Below are positions 33,882-45,600 of a stretch of DNA of 64,000 nucleotides, piece after piece. The position numbers and the translations under genes were made by a program. Below the pieces are notes generated by a model, which saw only the letters and a program-made list of their open reading frames with translations, ran no database searches and was not told the DNA's origin. The stretch comes from Linepithema humile (lineage: Eukaryota; Arthropoda; Insecta; Hymenoptera; Formicidae): positions 14,818,001 to 14,882,000 of the forward strand of contig NC_090133.1 in NCBI RefSeq assembly GCF_040581485.1, read 5' to 3'. Position 1 is the first letter of the stretch; every line of letters starts with the position of its first letter.

Positions 33882-34154
33882 ATTTTGCCCTTTTTCGACT
33901 CGACGCGGATTACTTCCGCCCGTACACTGCTTCTACTCGACACGACAAGAGTTTTTGTCACTTTTTCGACTCGGCGCGGACTTATTCAGTCCGAAAAATG
34001 TTCTAATAAATGTTCCATTACGACAAAGTTTGTCTAACTTTATTCGACTCGACTCCGACTCTAAGGGCCTGTAATCCCTTCCGACACGACACGGCAATGT
34101 TCGACTTTAAATTTTCGATATGGGTTTTTTGAGCCCGTAATCCCACTTCTGAGC

Positions 34155-34692
34155 TGAAAGGACTCTTCCGAATATCTTTCGATTATCGACTTTTTACTAG
34201 GAATATTCTTATTTCCAAGATTATTCAAACGATTGCGACGGTTACGTCCTAGACGCGACCCCGGTTATTTTGTTTAATTTATTAGCGATTGTACTTTGAT
34301 GGAAATGGTAAAACGGCAGGATGGTACTCAAATGATTCGACACTGAATTTATGTGATATTTAACAAATAGTCTTTATGTAGAAAATACAACTGTGCGAAA
34401 ACGACTGAGTTTCGATTTAATAAATTCGGCCCGACTGTCTCTCTATTAATTTCGATTTGTGCGACTGTTTCGACTGGTTCGGCGATAGAGAGTGAGAACT
34501 CGATCTCCGTTCTCCCGCAAGTCAACTTCCTCGAATATTCTCGATCCTTAGATCAGTTACAATTTAATATGAACAAATTATGAGGAGCGGGAATGCGTGC
34601 GCGCAGGATCTATTTTATCGAGGCGCTGCTCTCGATCAACCGGCTGCCGTCCGCTGGCGCCGTCTATCGGATGCTATTGCTTGCATCTTACA
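34155..34692 (-). repeat. 5' LTR of the gypsy element
   Basis: Same length (538 bp) as the 3' LTR. It would carry the promoter for the minus-strand gag-pol, although no clear TATAAA was recognised. Confidence 0.9.
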
Positions 34693-34696
34693 CATA

Positions 34697-35130
34697 TGAG
34701 TTTAACACGACAACGTGGTCCTTGCTTACTCCGTTTTCGAGAGCACACGCACATCCGCACTCAAGTCGCTCACGTGAATCGCGCGTGCCGCGGTCTCACC
34801 GTATGACGGCGTAACAGTTTGAATGTGTAGCAGAGCTGCACTTAAAAGGAAATTCTACTCCGAATTTTTTTTTACAAATATTCTTTTACAATTACTAGAT
34901 TGCTATAATAAAGAGTACCAGCAGGTGCTTTTAAAATATTTAAAAAAATCATTATAGAGTATAAATTATAATTTCAATTTACCGTTATTTACAATTTTAT
35001 ATATTTTATATATTAAAATAATAATTAATTAAAAAAACAATGATTACCTTGGATTAAGAATGTTATTTTCAACCCGGTTGAGTGAAGTGGTTAATCTAAC
35101 CTAAAAACGTCAAACACAGCATAAGAGACA
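34697..35130. repeat. Flank of the gypsy insertion and a fragment of the 57-59 kb repeat
   Basis: 34955-35115 (from CATTATAGAGTATAAATTAT to AACCTAAAAACGTCAAAC) matches the reverse complement of 57165-57263 joined to 58713-58775. It therefore gives the empty site of the LTR at 57264-58712. 34697-34950 is unassigned. Confidence 0.6.
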
Positions 35131-35839
35131 TATATGTCTTACTGCTAAAAATAACATAACATAAAATAACATCGTCAAATAAATTATTAACAACTGATAA
35201 GTGAGAGTAATAGTGAAATTAGCAATAAAAATGTTTCTCTAGTAACTGAAGAATTTATTTCTTATACACAAGCGATTGTTTAAAACAATGAGTTTTATTT
35301 TAATGTTTACTAATATGATAGTGTTAATAATAATTTCTAAACAATATATAATTGATGTGGCAGAATGTGTTTCAAACGAGAATGATTTATGCCGCGCCGC
35401 TTCTGACGGCGCGAAATGCGAACCCCGTAATTGATTAACTTCAAATGCATTTTATTCAAAAACTATTGACCCCACAATTTTCTTGTACGGACATTTTTTA
35501 CTCACGTTATCGAGATCTATCCACCCCTTCAAGGACCTGCGTTTGATCTGAAACACCCTGCATATATACATATTTTTTAACTGTTCTGTAAATTTGCAAT
35601 TATTATTAACAATAAGTATAATTTTATGTTACAGAAATACAGCATAAAAAACTTTTGTTACATTTAGCTTCTTTAAAAAGATAAAACTTTCCACATTTAA
35701 TAAAAGTTAGTACTATCACAGCTTGATTTTCTGAAATTTAGATTATTAGTACAATTCAGTGCTCATAATTTAATTTTAAGAGAATTATTAATTACTTTAA
35801 TATTAAATAGGTTACTTTAATATTTATAAGTTATGTGTA
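35131..35839. other. Unassigned AT-rich sequence with a CACCCTG repeat edge
   Basis: No gene. CACCCTGCATATATACATAT at about 35551 and the inverse-type ATATACATATACAGGGTG near 36124-36141 form an inverted pair around 0.6 kb, possibly ends of an old element. Confidence 0.3.
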
Positions 35840-36114
35840 CTTTTTAAATTTCCCACCATTATTAACTTACCCGATTCTCGCACTGCTTTGCACTGCTTGT
35901 TCTTGACAAGCATCAAGACCCAGTGTAATGAGTACCGTGAACTGTTGCACTGCAATGAAGAACAGATTGGTGCACGTTGCACTGCAATAGAGAACACTTC
36001 GGTGTCACTAGTGTACACTAGTGCAGAAAGTTCAGCAATAAAGAACAAACCTATTATCGATCGGTCCCTCAGCTGACTGCACGCAACATCAGCGGCGAAA
36101 AAGTCTGGGCGCAA
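35840..36114 (-). mobile_element. LTR fragment related to the 393-bp solo LTR
   Basis: On the minus strand it starts TGTTGCGCCCAGACTTTTTC, followed by CGCCGCTGATG and GACCGATCGATAAT, as at 22573-22640. The rest diverges and includes an 18-bp perfect palindrome, CACTAGTGTACACTAGTG, at 36006-36023. The other end is not defined. Confidence 0.5.
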
Positions 36115-36141
36115 CAACATATACATATACATATACAGGGT

Positions 36142-36525
36142 GATTTTTATAAGGTGACCGACGCAATTAACTGTAAAGCTTGAAGTCGTATTGAAAAATT
36201 TATTAGACAAAAGTTGTTTAGTTCGAAAAGAGAAAAAAGATAGGGATATTAATTTGACCTCGAGTGGAAGCACTTCGGAAATTTAAAGGTCGGCAATTAC
36301 ATGACATTATTGCGCTTTGTATAAAAACCCACGTTGAATCTCGCTTTGTTTGAAATTTCACGCGTAGACGGCGGAGTACTTCGTCCCGTAGGGGCGAAGC
36401 CTCTCCCCCGCGTAAAACAAATAACAAATCCTACTCAAGTTATACCTAACAAGGTAAACCTAACAAGGTTAACCAAGGTTTACAAACAAAGTTGTAAACC
36501 CATGTTGAACCTCGTTTTGCATGGA
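36142..36525. other. Unassigned sequence
   Basis: No gene recognised. Short repeats of AACAAGGTAAACC/AACAAGGTTAACC at 36446-36475. Confidence 0.3.
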
Positions 36526-36845
36526 AAGAATATGCGCAATAATATTATGTGTGCAATGTGTATGTGCGCATAATGTCATGTGTGCAATGTGTATGTATGC
36601 AATAATGTCTTGTGTGCAAACGTACGTTTGTATTTTTAATTTTTAAATGTGCGCAATAATATTATGTGTGCATGTGTATGTGCGCAATAATATTATGTGT
36701 GCAATGTGTATATGCGCAATAATGTCACGTGTGCAATGTGTATGTGCGCAATAATGTCATGTGTGCAATGTGTATGTGTGCAATAATGTCTTGTGTGCAA
36801 ACGTACGTTTGTATTTTTAATTTTTAAATATGCGCAATAATGCTT
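36526..36845. repeat. Satellite-like tandem repeat of about 33-35 bp with 180-bp higher-order unit
   Basis: The basic unit is GTGTGCAATGTGTATGTGCG followed by CAATAATGTCAT, repeated about eight times. A longer motif, GTCTTGTGTGCAAACGTACG followed by TTTGTATTTTTAATTTTTAAA, occurs twice about 180 bp apart (near 36606 and 36787). Confidence 0.75.
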
Positions 36846-37899
36846 GTAGGCAATCGCTCTGTAGGCAATCGGGAATGTCGGCAAAATGTTGTGGGTAAAC
36901 GAAGCTGTTGGCAAATGGGAATGTAGGCAGTTGAGACCCTCCCAAAAATTAAATAGTTTACGAGATATTTTATACTTTAATTTGACATAATTTTACATAA
37001 ATAAAATATCTCTACTATGAAATATCTCGTTAAATATTCATTTTACAATTATCTTACCTCGACACTTTTATGCACAAAATAATGAGAGGAATCAATTGGT
37101 GTAAAAAAAACACAGTTATCTTTAAGAAAAAATATGATATCATTTCAGCTACATATTTTTTTCTTCAAGAAAACTATATGTTTTTTTAATAACAAATAAT
37201 TAAATAAAATTTTTAAAAACTCGTGTAAAAATTAAAAATTTTTTTAAAACGTGGAAAAAACGTTTCTTAAATTATGGTTTTAAAAGCGTTTCTTATTGAT
37301 GCTTGACGATTAAAAAACATTAGATAACATATAGAAAACGTATATGAAACGAGCATTTGCTACTTGGGTATGTTCTAAGCTTTATTATGATACATATGTT
37401 CATTATATTATATATATCCTATAAACTTTATTATATAATAAACGTCTGTATGTGTGAGTGGGTATGTGCGTGCGAACACACCCATAATCTCTCCGACACA
37501 CCCAAACACAGACACACACTTCGTCTGGCATTATATCACGGCTATGTCATCACGGCATAGCAAAAATTTTGGACTTCAAACATCTCTAGACAAAAAACTA
37601 TTGATTTTCAAGAGCTTTGTGCCCATTGAGACTTTTGACCAGGACACCAAGGACTATAACATACTGCAATTTCAGCGAATTTCACCTAAGGCCACTTTCC
37701 GTAAGGTTTGTGCGAGGCCCTTGTTTACACACATTAATCAGATAACATTGGCTAGAGAGATACCGGTAGAACTCTAAAATAGTGTCCAAGTTGATCGCAA
37801 AATGCAAACATATTAACGAAAAGATAGAGCAATTAATTAGATGATAAGAGTATGCGCCAACTAAAAGTAAACTTTCTTGCATTTTATATAAAACGTTGT
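36846..37899. other. Unassigned sequence, no convincing gene
   Basis: AT-rich. A 107-aa frame at 37454-37777 has no family motif I recognise. The stretch 37240-37365 (AAACGTTTC motifs, ending GAGCATTTGCTACTTGGGTA) resembles the CATTTGCTACTTGAGTA edge of the MITE at 21230. Confidence 0.3.
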
Positions 37900-38273
37900 T
37901 AATAGACTACTAGATTACTTCAGAAAAAGATAGATTTTTGTTTTCTCAGAATAAATAATGAGTCACTATAATAGCCTACTACTAACATTTTACTTTTAAA
38001 CTATAGTTGGATATTTGTCGGTTATACTTTAGAATAATACTGTTTGAAGAATATACCTTTTTTTTGCTCGATATAGTAATTAGATATTTTCTAATATATG
38101 TTGTAATTAGTAGATGATCATTTAGCAGCCTTCATAATTTAAAAAAATGTACATTTACAGTAGCCTCCAACTGTGGCCGTACTTTTGTGCTATTGTTGGA
38201 GATTTTTCGATTGTACTTTAGAATGATACTGTTGGATGAATGTAGCGTGCTTTTTTTCTCGCTAATATAACTG
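37900..38273. repeat. About 180-bp tandem dimer
   Basis: TATACTTTAGAATAATACTG followed by TTTGAAGAATATA occurs near 38023 and, diverged, near 38208, each followed by a T-run and CTCG-TATA. A single unit lies at 45895-46075, just upstream of the CACTA-like gene. Confidence 0.5.
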
Positions 38274-39228
38274 GCGGCTCATCGCCACACCGCTGCACTG
38301 AAGCGGCATAGTATGCCGCGACGCCGCTACGCGCCGCAGGGCTTCTGCCAAGTTATGAGCCTGCAGATACACCACCAGGTTGCGCAGGCGGTGTAAGGCT
38401 TTCTCGCGATCGAGAATCGATCGAAGCGGTATAAAAGAGCTTTGTCGCAAGCTTTTCCTCACTCACTCGCTTCAAGGCGAGCTCTCTACAAGGGCCCTTG
38501 ACTTGAGTCTAAACTCTGCAATAACAGAGCATAACCAGAGGCAAATTTGTCTCGCCGTTTTTCTCACAGTGCCTAGGAAGGCACGTAAAAGAAAAACAGA
38601 GTCCCAGCTTCAGTCGCACACTTCATCTAAGCGGCCCGCTGACTCACCAGCACCGCCGTCGCCCCCACAGACTCTTGCTTGGAAATTAATTCTTTTAGAG
38701 TTCTGTGTCCGGCTGACTCGGCCTCCAAAAGATACTCTTGCTGCTGGGGACATTCGCATTCGGAGACCTCTCTCTTCTCGGTTCACAGAACACTCTGTTG
38801 CGCCGAGAGCCGAGACGGTCACATCACCAGGCACACCGGAGACTCGATCCGTCGCAATCCAAACCTCGCCGCCTAGGGCGTGCTCGGAGAGCAGTTGCAA
38901 TACGGAAGACCACTTTCCGAACAGAGTTCCTCCAACACCAGGGAAAGGGTTGCAACGAGCTTCATCAATCGAACCGTTCTTCTTAGGACCCGTTCAGTAT
39001 ACTAAGACGCGGCCGGTAATATCTTACCGAGCCCGTCAATTTTTATTCTAACTTTTCGGCCTTACACATTTGCCGAGAAAGCGCCTTTGGCGCAATAAAC
39101 GCTCAAACACAATATAGCATAATAACTTGTACATACTTCTCTGACAAAAAAAATAAATTATATATTTTCTAATAAATTGGTTCTCACAATTTCTTACCAG
39201 TTCGAACACATCCAAAAGGCATTACGCC
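38274..39228 (+). mobile_element. Putative LTR-like, GC-rich repeat with TATA box
   Basis: GC content jumps at 38274 (TGGCGGCTCATCGCC). A TATAAAAG box lies at 38430-38437, and an end segment (39135-39228, ACTTCTCTGACAAAA...GGCATTACGCCCA) recurs at 45788-45889. The long frame at 38380-39051 begins before the TATA box and has no motif, so I do not call it a gene. No target duplication was found; borders are provisional. Confidence 0.4.
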
Positions 39229-39277
39229 CATAGAAACATATTTTGTATTTCTTTAATTTATTTAATGCATTCTTTCA

Positions 39278-39647
39278 AGCAGCGGACACAGGAATCCATT
39301 TATTACAATCAAAAGCAGTCTGTAAACACTTTTTAAAATCCGAGTGCTTAAAAAACGTATGCAATAATATTCAATTTTCTGAAAAAAATAATCAAAAATC
39401 TTTAAGCGAAATAAATTTAGGATTAGAATGTGAAGAATACCTAGATAAATTGACAAAAAACGGACATGCAGACCTAGTTGCGAATGTCCGAGAAAATTGT
39501 TTGCAATTTTACGTAACAGCTGCCGAAGAAATTAGTAAAAGATTACCAATTAATGACAAATTTTTGTCAAAATTAAAAGTTTTTGATGCATATGTTGTTT
39601 TATTTAATTTTGACAGAGAAACATCATTTAATGATGGAAATTTTTAA
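39278..39647 (+). pseudogene. hAT-like transposase C-terminal fragment
   Basis: After a TTTCAAG acceptor-like site the frame reads AADTGIHLLQSKAVCKHF...NLGLECEEYLDKLTKNGHADLV...RENCLQFYVTAAEEISKRLP...KLKVFDAYVVLFN, ending with a stop at 39645-39647. I recognise this as a segment common in insect hAT-type transposase-like proteins (the part with FYV-A-EI-KRLP and LSKLKVFD). The catalytic core upstream is missing and the hAT dimerisation end is truncated. It directly follows the LTR-like repeat. Confidence 0.45.
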
Positions 39648-39736
39648 CAGCATAGAGGTATATTAAATTAAAAAAAAAGAAATATATATAGAAATAATAT
39701 ATATGTCAAATATATGTAAGATTATATATAAGAATA

Positions 39737-40307
39737 GGACTTCCGTTTCCGGTGCGATAGAGTGAGACACGTGGAGTAGAGCAAAGTTTTTGGGGTGACG
39801 TGAGAAGCGAAAGGAGAGCAGAAGGAGGGGTGAGAGTGAGTGAAGGAGAGAGTGGAGATGAGAGAGAGAGTGTGTGAGTGAGGGGAGTACGGGGCAGAGA
39901 AGGGAGAAAGGGAAAGGGCAAGGAAAAAGGAGACGGGTTGACAGGCATAGAACAGGCATAGAATATAGGACATAGAGACGGGCACAAACGGGATAAAAAA
40001 AGAGAGCAAAGAGTGTATAGAGAATAGAAAGTAATAGGAGTAGGGGACTGGTAGCGACACAGCGGGATGGAAAGGAAATGGGAAATGGCTGAAGGAATAA
40101 GAGAAGCAAGAAAGGGGAGAGTGAGATGTGGGAGTCATGGATGTATAGAGGAGATGTGGAAGAGGAAGAGGGAGGAGGCATGGGAAAAAGGGGAAGGGGA
40201 GGAGAAAGAGATTTTTATTAAAAGTAAAAAAAACAACTAGATCACCGGAAAAAAAAGAGGAAAAGAAAGAAGGAGAACAGAAGGAGATAGAGAAGGAAGA
40301 GGAGGAG
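39737..40307 (+). other. 5' untranslated region of the purine-rich element
   Basis: Purine-rich leader. Its first 14 bases are the reverse complement of 44824-44837 in the 3' UTR. Confidence 0.5.
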
Positions 40308-41012
40308 ATGAGGAAATGGAAAGGGGAAATGGAGGGGGTGATGAAGGAGGTGATGAGAATAAGGCTGGAGGATTGGAAGGAGGAAATGAGACAGATAAAA
40401 GAGGAAATGAAGGAGGGTATAAAAAATATAAGAAGGGAGATGAAGGAGTTTAGAAAGAGGGAGGAGGGATGGAAGGAGGAGAGAGAAGAGATGAAAAAGC
40501 AGATAAAGGGATTAGAGAGGAGAATAGAGGAGATGGAGGGAGAGGGAGAAAAGAAGAGGGAGGGGAAAAGGAAAGAGGGGAAGGGAGAAGGAGAAAAAAT
40601 AAAACTAAGATTGAAAGAGATAGAAAAGAAAATGGAAAGAAAAGAGAGGGAGGAGAGGAGAAAAAATTTAGTAATAAAAGGGATAGAGGTGAAGGAAGGG
40701 AAAAGGAAGGAAGCGGTAGAGGGGTTAATGAAGGATATAGGAGCAGAGGTAAAGATGGAGGAGACATGGAAGATAGCGGAGGACAGGGATAAAGGAAGAG
40801 AGATAGTGGGGATAAGGATAGAGAATGAGGAGAAAAGAAGGGAGATATGGGAGAAGAAGAAGACATTAAAGGGTAGAAAAGAAAGGATAGTAGAGGACTG
40901 GACATGGAAGGAAAGGAGAATGAGATGGAAATTAGAGGAGAGGGCCCGAGAGGAGGAAAGGAAGGGGAAAAATGTATGGGTAGGGTATGGGAGAATAAGA
41001 ATAAATGGATAG
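40308..41012 (+). CDS. ORF1 protein of the purine-rich non-LTR element
   Basis: 234 aa, intact. Residues 1-125 are a very charged coiled coil of Glu/Lys/Arg heptads (WKEEMRQIKEEMKEGIKNIR). From about residue 122, RRKNLVIKGIEVKEGKRKEA...WKIAEDRDKGREIVGIRIENEEKRREIWEKKKTLKG looks like the RRM-like plus C-terminal RNA-binding module of L1-type ORF1 proteins. It would coat the element RNA. Upstream sequence is open in the same frame, so the true start may be earlier. Nearly all codons are purine-rich. Confidence 0.65.
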   Translation: MRKWKGEMEGVMKEVMRIRLEDWKEEMRQIKEEMKEGIKNIRREMKEFRKREEGWKEEREEMKKQIKGLERRIEEMEGEGEKKREGKRKEGKGEGEKIKLRLKEIEKKMERKEREERRKNLVIKGIEVKEGKRKEAVEGLMKDIGAEVKMEETWKIAEDRDKGREIVGIRIENEEKRREIWEKKKTLKGRKERIVEDWTWKERRMRWKLEERAREEERKGKNVWVGYGRIRING

Positions 41013-41160
41013 TGGTGGAAGTGGGATGAGGAGGAGGAGGTGTTAAGAGATGGAAAAGGTAACATAAAAGTAGGAGGACAGGGGGAAGGGAGGAGGGAGG
41101 AAGAGGGGAGCACAGGATAGAGGAAAGAAGGGAAAGGGGTAAAAATGGGAAACGGGAGAA

Positions 41161-44100
41161 AGCGGAGGAGAAGGAGTGGAGAATAGGATTCTGGAATGTG
41201 GCAGGAGTGAGAAATAAATATAGAGAATTCTGGGTAGGATTAAAGAGTTGGGATGTAATAATACTAGTAGAAACATAGATGGACAAGAAAGGGTGGAGGA
41301 TGGTGAAAGAAAAGTTACCAAGAGGCTACGAGTGGGGAGTACAAGTAGCCGAAAAAAAGAATAAAAAAGGAAGGACGATAGGTGGAATGATAATGGAAAG
41401 AAAAAAGATGATGGAAAAAAGAAAAAAAATAGAAACGGAAAGAGAAGGGCTGATAATAAGAAGAATAAGAAAGGGGAAACAGAAATGGAGGGTAGTGGGG
41501 GTATACGTTAATGGAAATATGGAGGAGATGCTACAGAGCATGGAACAGTGGGTGGGGGAGAAGGAGATGGAGATAAACACAATAATTGGGGGGGATTTTA
41601 ATGCAAGAACGGGGGTAGAGAGAGGAGGTATAGAAATAGGAGAAAAGGAGGAGGATGGAATAGGGAGAGGGGAAGGAAGGAGAAGAAAATCAAAGGATGG
41701 AAAAATTAATAGAGATGGAAGAGTAGTGGTGGAGTTCCTGGAGGAAAGAGGGTGGGGAATACTGAATGGATGCACAGAGGGAGAGGAGGAAGGGGAGTTC
41801 ACGTTTACAGTGGGAAAAGGGAACACGGTGATAGATTATGTAATAGCAGATAAAGACACGAGGGAAAAAATAAAAAGTTTAAGAATAGGGGACAGAATAG
41901 ACTCAGACCATCAACCATTGGAGGTATGGGTGAAGGGGGAGAGACAGGGAAAAAAAGGGAGGAAGAGCGGGAGCAGGGGAGAAGGAAGAATATGGAGAGG
42001 AGTGTGGAATGAAGAGGGGTGCAAAAAATTCAAACAAAGGATGGAGGGGATAAAATTGAGGGAGAAAGAAATAGGAGTAGAATGGGAAGGGATGGAGAGG
42101 GAGATGAAAGAGGCGATAAGGGAAGTAGAGAGGGAATTGGGGAAAGAGGAGGGGAAGAAGGGAGGATGGTGGGACAGAGATTGTGAAGAGAAGAAGAAGG
42201 AGGTAAGAAGGGAACTAAGAGGATGGAGAAGTAAAGGGGGAGAAGGGAGTACAAAAAAAAAGAAAAGAATATAAGGAATTATGTGAAAGGGAGAGGAAGG
42301 AAGAAAATGAAAAGTGGGAAAAAAGAGCAAGGGAGGTAAAAAGGGAAAGTAAAGTGTGGGAAATAATAAATAGAGAGAGGAAAAGAAGGGTAAGGATAAA
42401 TGATGGGATAGGGATGGAGGAATGGAAGAAATACTTTATGAGGTTATTAGGGGGGGCAGAAAGGAAAGTAGTAAAAGAAAATGGAAAAAGGAAAAAAGAG
42501 GAGGGGGATGAGGAAGAAGAGATTAGCAGGAAGGAAATAAAGGAAGCGATAAAAAGGCTAAGGAATGGGAAGGCGATGGGGCAGATGGGATACCAGGAGA
42601 AGCTTGGAAATATGGTGGGGAGGAAGTGGAGGAGTGGGTTTGGAAATGGTGTAACAGGGTGTGGAAAGGGGAAGTGGCCGGAGAACTGGAAGGAGGGAGT
42701 AGTGGTGCCAATAGTGAAAAAGGGGGATGGAGAAAGAATGGAAAAATACAGAGGGGTGACACTAATGTCATCATGCTATAAAATATACGCGATAACGTTG
42801 GGAGAAAAGTTGAGAAGGGAAGTGGAGGAAAAGGAGATAGTGCCGGAGAATCAAACAGGTTTCAGGAAAGGGATGGGGACATTGGATAATATTTATATAA
42901 TGAATTACTTGATAAACAGGCAGTTAGGGAAAAAGAAAGGGAAAATGACGGCATTATTTATAGACCTCAAGGCAGCGTTTGATTCGGTAGATAGGGGAGT
43001 ATTGGTGGGGGCAATGAGAGAGAGAGGGGTAAGGGAGGGACTGGTGGAGAGGGTAGAGGAGGTATTAAAGGAAACGAAAAGCAAAGTAAGGGTAGGAGGG
43101 GAGGTGGGGGAAAATTTTTGGACGGCGAGAGGAGTGCGACAGGGATGCCCATTAAGCCCATTATTGTTTAATATAATGTTAGTGGATATAGAGGAAGAAA
43201 TGAGAAAGGTGAAACGGAGGGGAATTAAACTAAGAGGGAATAGGATATACTCATTAGAGTATGCGGACGACATGGTGTTGGTGGCGGAGGAGGAGGAGGA
43301 GATGAGGGGCATGATGGAGAGACTAGAGAGATACCTAGAGAGGAAAAAATTAGAATTAAACACCGAAAAAACGAAGATAATGAGATTTAGGAAGGGAGGA
43401 GAAAGATGGAAAAAAAAGATGAAATGGATGAAAAAGAGGAAATGGAAAGGGAAGGCAATTGAGGAGGTGAAAGAATTTAGTTACTTGGGGTACAAAATAC
43501 AAAGGAACGGAAGACAGGAGGCGCAGATCAGGGAGAGGGCGAAGAAAGCGACAGCGGTGATGAGGCAGATATGGGGGATAGGGAAAAGAAGATTTGGGAG
43601 GGACTGGGGGAGAAGGATATGGATGTTTGACAAATTGGTTTGGACGGTAATGAGATATGGGGTAGAGATATGGGGATGAAAGGAAAGGGAAGAAATGGAA
43701 CGGATAGAAGAGAGATATTTGAGATGGGTATTGCGGGTAGAAGCGAGGATACCAGGATATTTAGTAAGAGAAGAGTTGCAAAGGGAGAAGATGAGGGGAA
43801 AAGCGGGCAGGAGGGCATGGGGGTTTGAGAAAAGGCTAGAAGAGGGGGGAGGGAGTGAAATAGCAAGGGAATGTAGGGAGATGAAGGAAAGATTTAAGAA
43901 AGGGAAAGTAAGATCAGATTGGGAGGAGGAGAGAAAGAAATTCTTCGAAGAGAGGGAGATAACAATCAAGGAGGTGGAAAGAAAGAGAGAGGAGGGAGAG
44001 GAGTGGTATGGAGAGTTAGAGAGGAAGGACAGGGAGAAACAGAGGAAGAAAAGATGGGAAAGGATAAAAGAATCTAGATTTAGCAGATGGTATAGAGAAG

Positions 44101-44447
44101 TAAAAAGGAAGGGAATACCGGGATACTTAAAAAAAGGATGGGGGGAAAGCAGATGGAAAAGGGTGGCGAGATTTAGGTTGGGAAATGAAATAAGAGAGGG
44201 AAGGTATTGGGAGGAAGAGGAGAAAAGGAAGTGCAGACTATGTGGAGGAGAAAGGAAAACATGGGAACACGTATGGGAGGTATGTAGAGAGTAGAAGGAG
44301 GGAGCAGGGAGTTGGCAAGAAGCGATAGGCTGGATTCTAGGTGAGGAGGAAGAAGGGGAGCGATGGATGAGAGAGATAGAGAAAGAGAAAAAGGGGGAGG
44401 AGAAAAGAGAAAGAGGTGAGGAGGAGGAAGAGAGAGTGGGTGAGTAA
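41161..44447 (+). pseudogene. ORF2 of the purine-rich element: APE endonuclease and reverse transcriptase
   Basis: Endonuclease: EWRIGFWNVAGVRNKYREFW (41177), a TAG at 41276 where ETW-D is expected, INTIIGGDFNARTG (about 41573), GNTVIDYVIADK and DSDHQPLEV. A frameshift lies in the A-run near 42255. RT: PENWKEGVVVPIVKKGDGE, YRGVTLMSSCYKIYA, TGFRKGMGTLDNIYIMNYLI, ALFIDLKAAFDSVDR, ARGVRQGCPLSPLLFNIML and YADDMVLV (43260). A TGA at 43677 replaces a Trp codon, a TAG is at 44292, and the frame ends at 44447. A C-terminal CRLCGGERKTWEHVWEVC finger is present. All three nonsense codons fit TGG to TAG/TGA changes. Confidence 0.8.
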
Positions 44448-44452
44448 GAGAG

Positions 44453-45073
<621 letters not shown>

Positions 45074-45314
45074 TATATATAAGAATAATATAATAGTACA
45101 AAGTACAGTACAAATAGTAACAAAAATTGTTTTTTTTTTTGTTAAAATATTTTAAGAAAGTTTACAATTAAAAATTTTATTTTTCTAATTTTATAAATTG
45201 TTTATATTACTATTGTACTTGAAAATGTAATGCATAATATAAAAATTTTAAAACATTTCAATTCAGTTGCATTAAAACTTTTAATACTCTCCGCGACCAC
45301 GTTTTGGAATCCTG

Positions 45315-45600
45315 ACATTAGAAGCGAGAAATGATACACTGAGACGCTGAGAATTCTTGCGTGCCATTTTTAAATAAAAAGCTATTTTAATAAAATAACA
45401 TTGTAAATCATGTTAACAAATTTGTAAAATTGTTCAAAAATAATTTTTTTTTCTTGGCGGTTGTTTAAAAAAGCATAGCTTTCAGACAATTTTACAAATT
45501 TATTAACATGATTTATAGTGTTATTTCATCAAAATATCTATTTAAAAGTGGTACACAAGAATTTTCAACGTTTTAGCATGTCACATCGCATTAAAATTCG
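45315..45600. repeat. Palindromic element, about 85-110 bp arms
   Basis: 45350-45438 (AATTCTTGCGTGCCATTTTT...AATTTGTAAAATTGTTC) pairs imperfectly with 45488-45572. Non-coding MITE-like remnant. Confidence 0.6.

Larger units (their letters stand above)
28588..34692 (-). mobile_element. Full-length Ty3/gypsy retrotransposon, apparently intact
   Basis: Two 538-bp LTRs in direct orientation (28588-29125 and 34155-34692) flank one long gag-pol frame on the minus strand. Each LTR begins TG and ends CA on the + strand. CATA is duplicated at 28584-28587 and 34693-34696. I could see only two differences between the LTRs, both T/C near the left edge, so the insertion is recent. The minus-strand leader after the 5' LTR reads GCTCAGAAGTGGGATTACGG; TCAGAAGTGGGATT matches, from memory, the 3' part of an insect tRNA-Leu, so it may be the primer binding site, though offset from the CCA end. 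No env frame is seen. Confidence 0.9.

Noticed and set aside
38380..39051. 223-aa frame
   Set aside because: It starts upstream of a TATAAAAG box, has no family motif and lies in a GC-rich LTR-like repeat.
39706..41321. Long Ser/Pro/Leu-rich minus-strand frames, including one of 463 aa
   Set aside because: They are the antisense of a purine-rich retrotransposon; the low-pyrimidine sense strand removes stop codons on the other strand.
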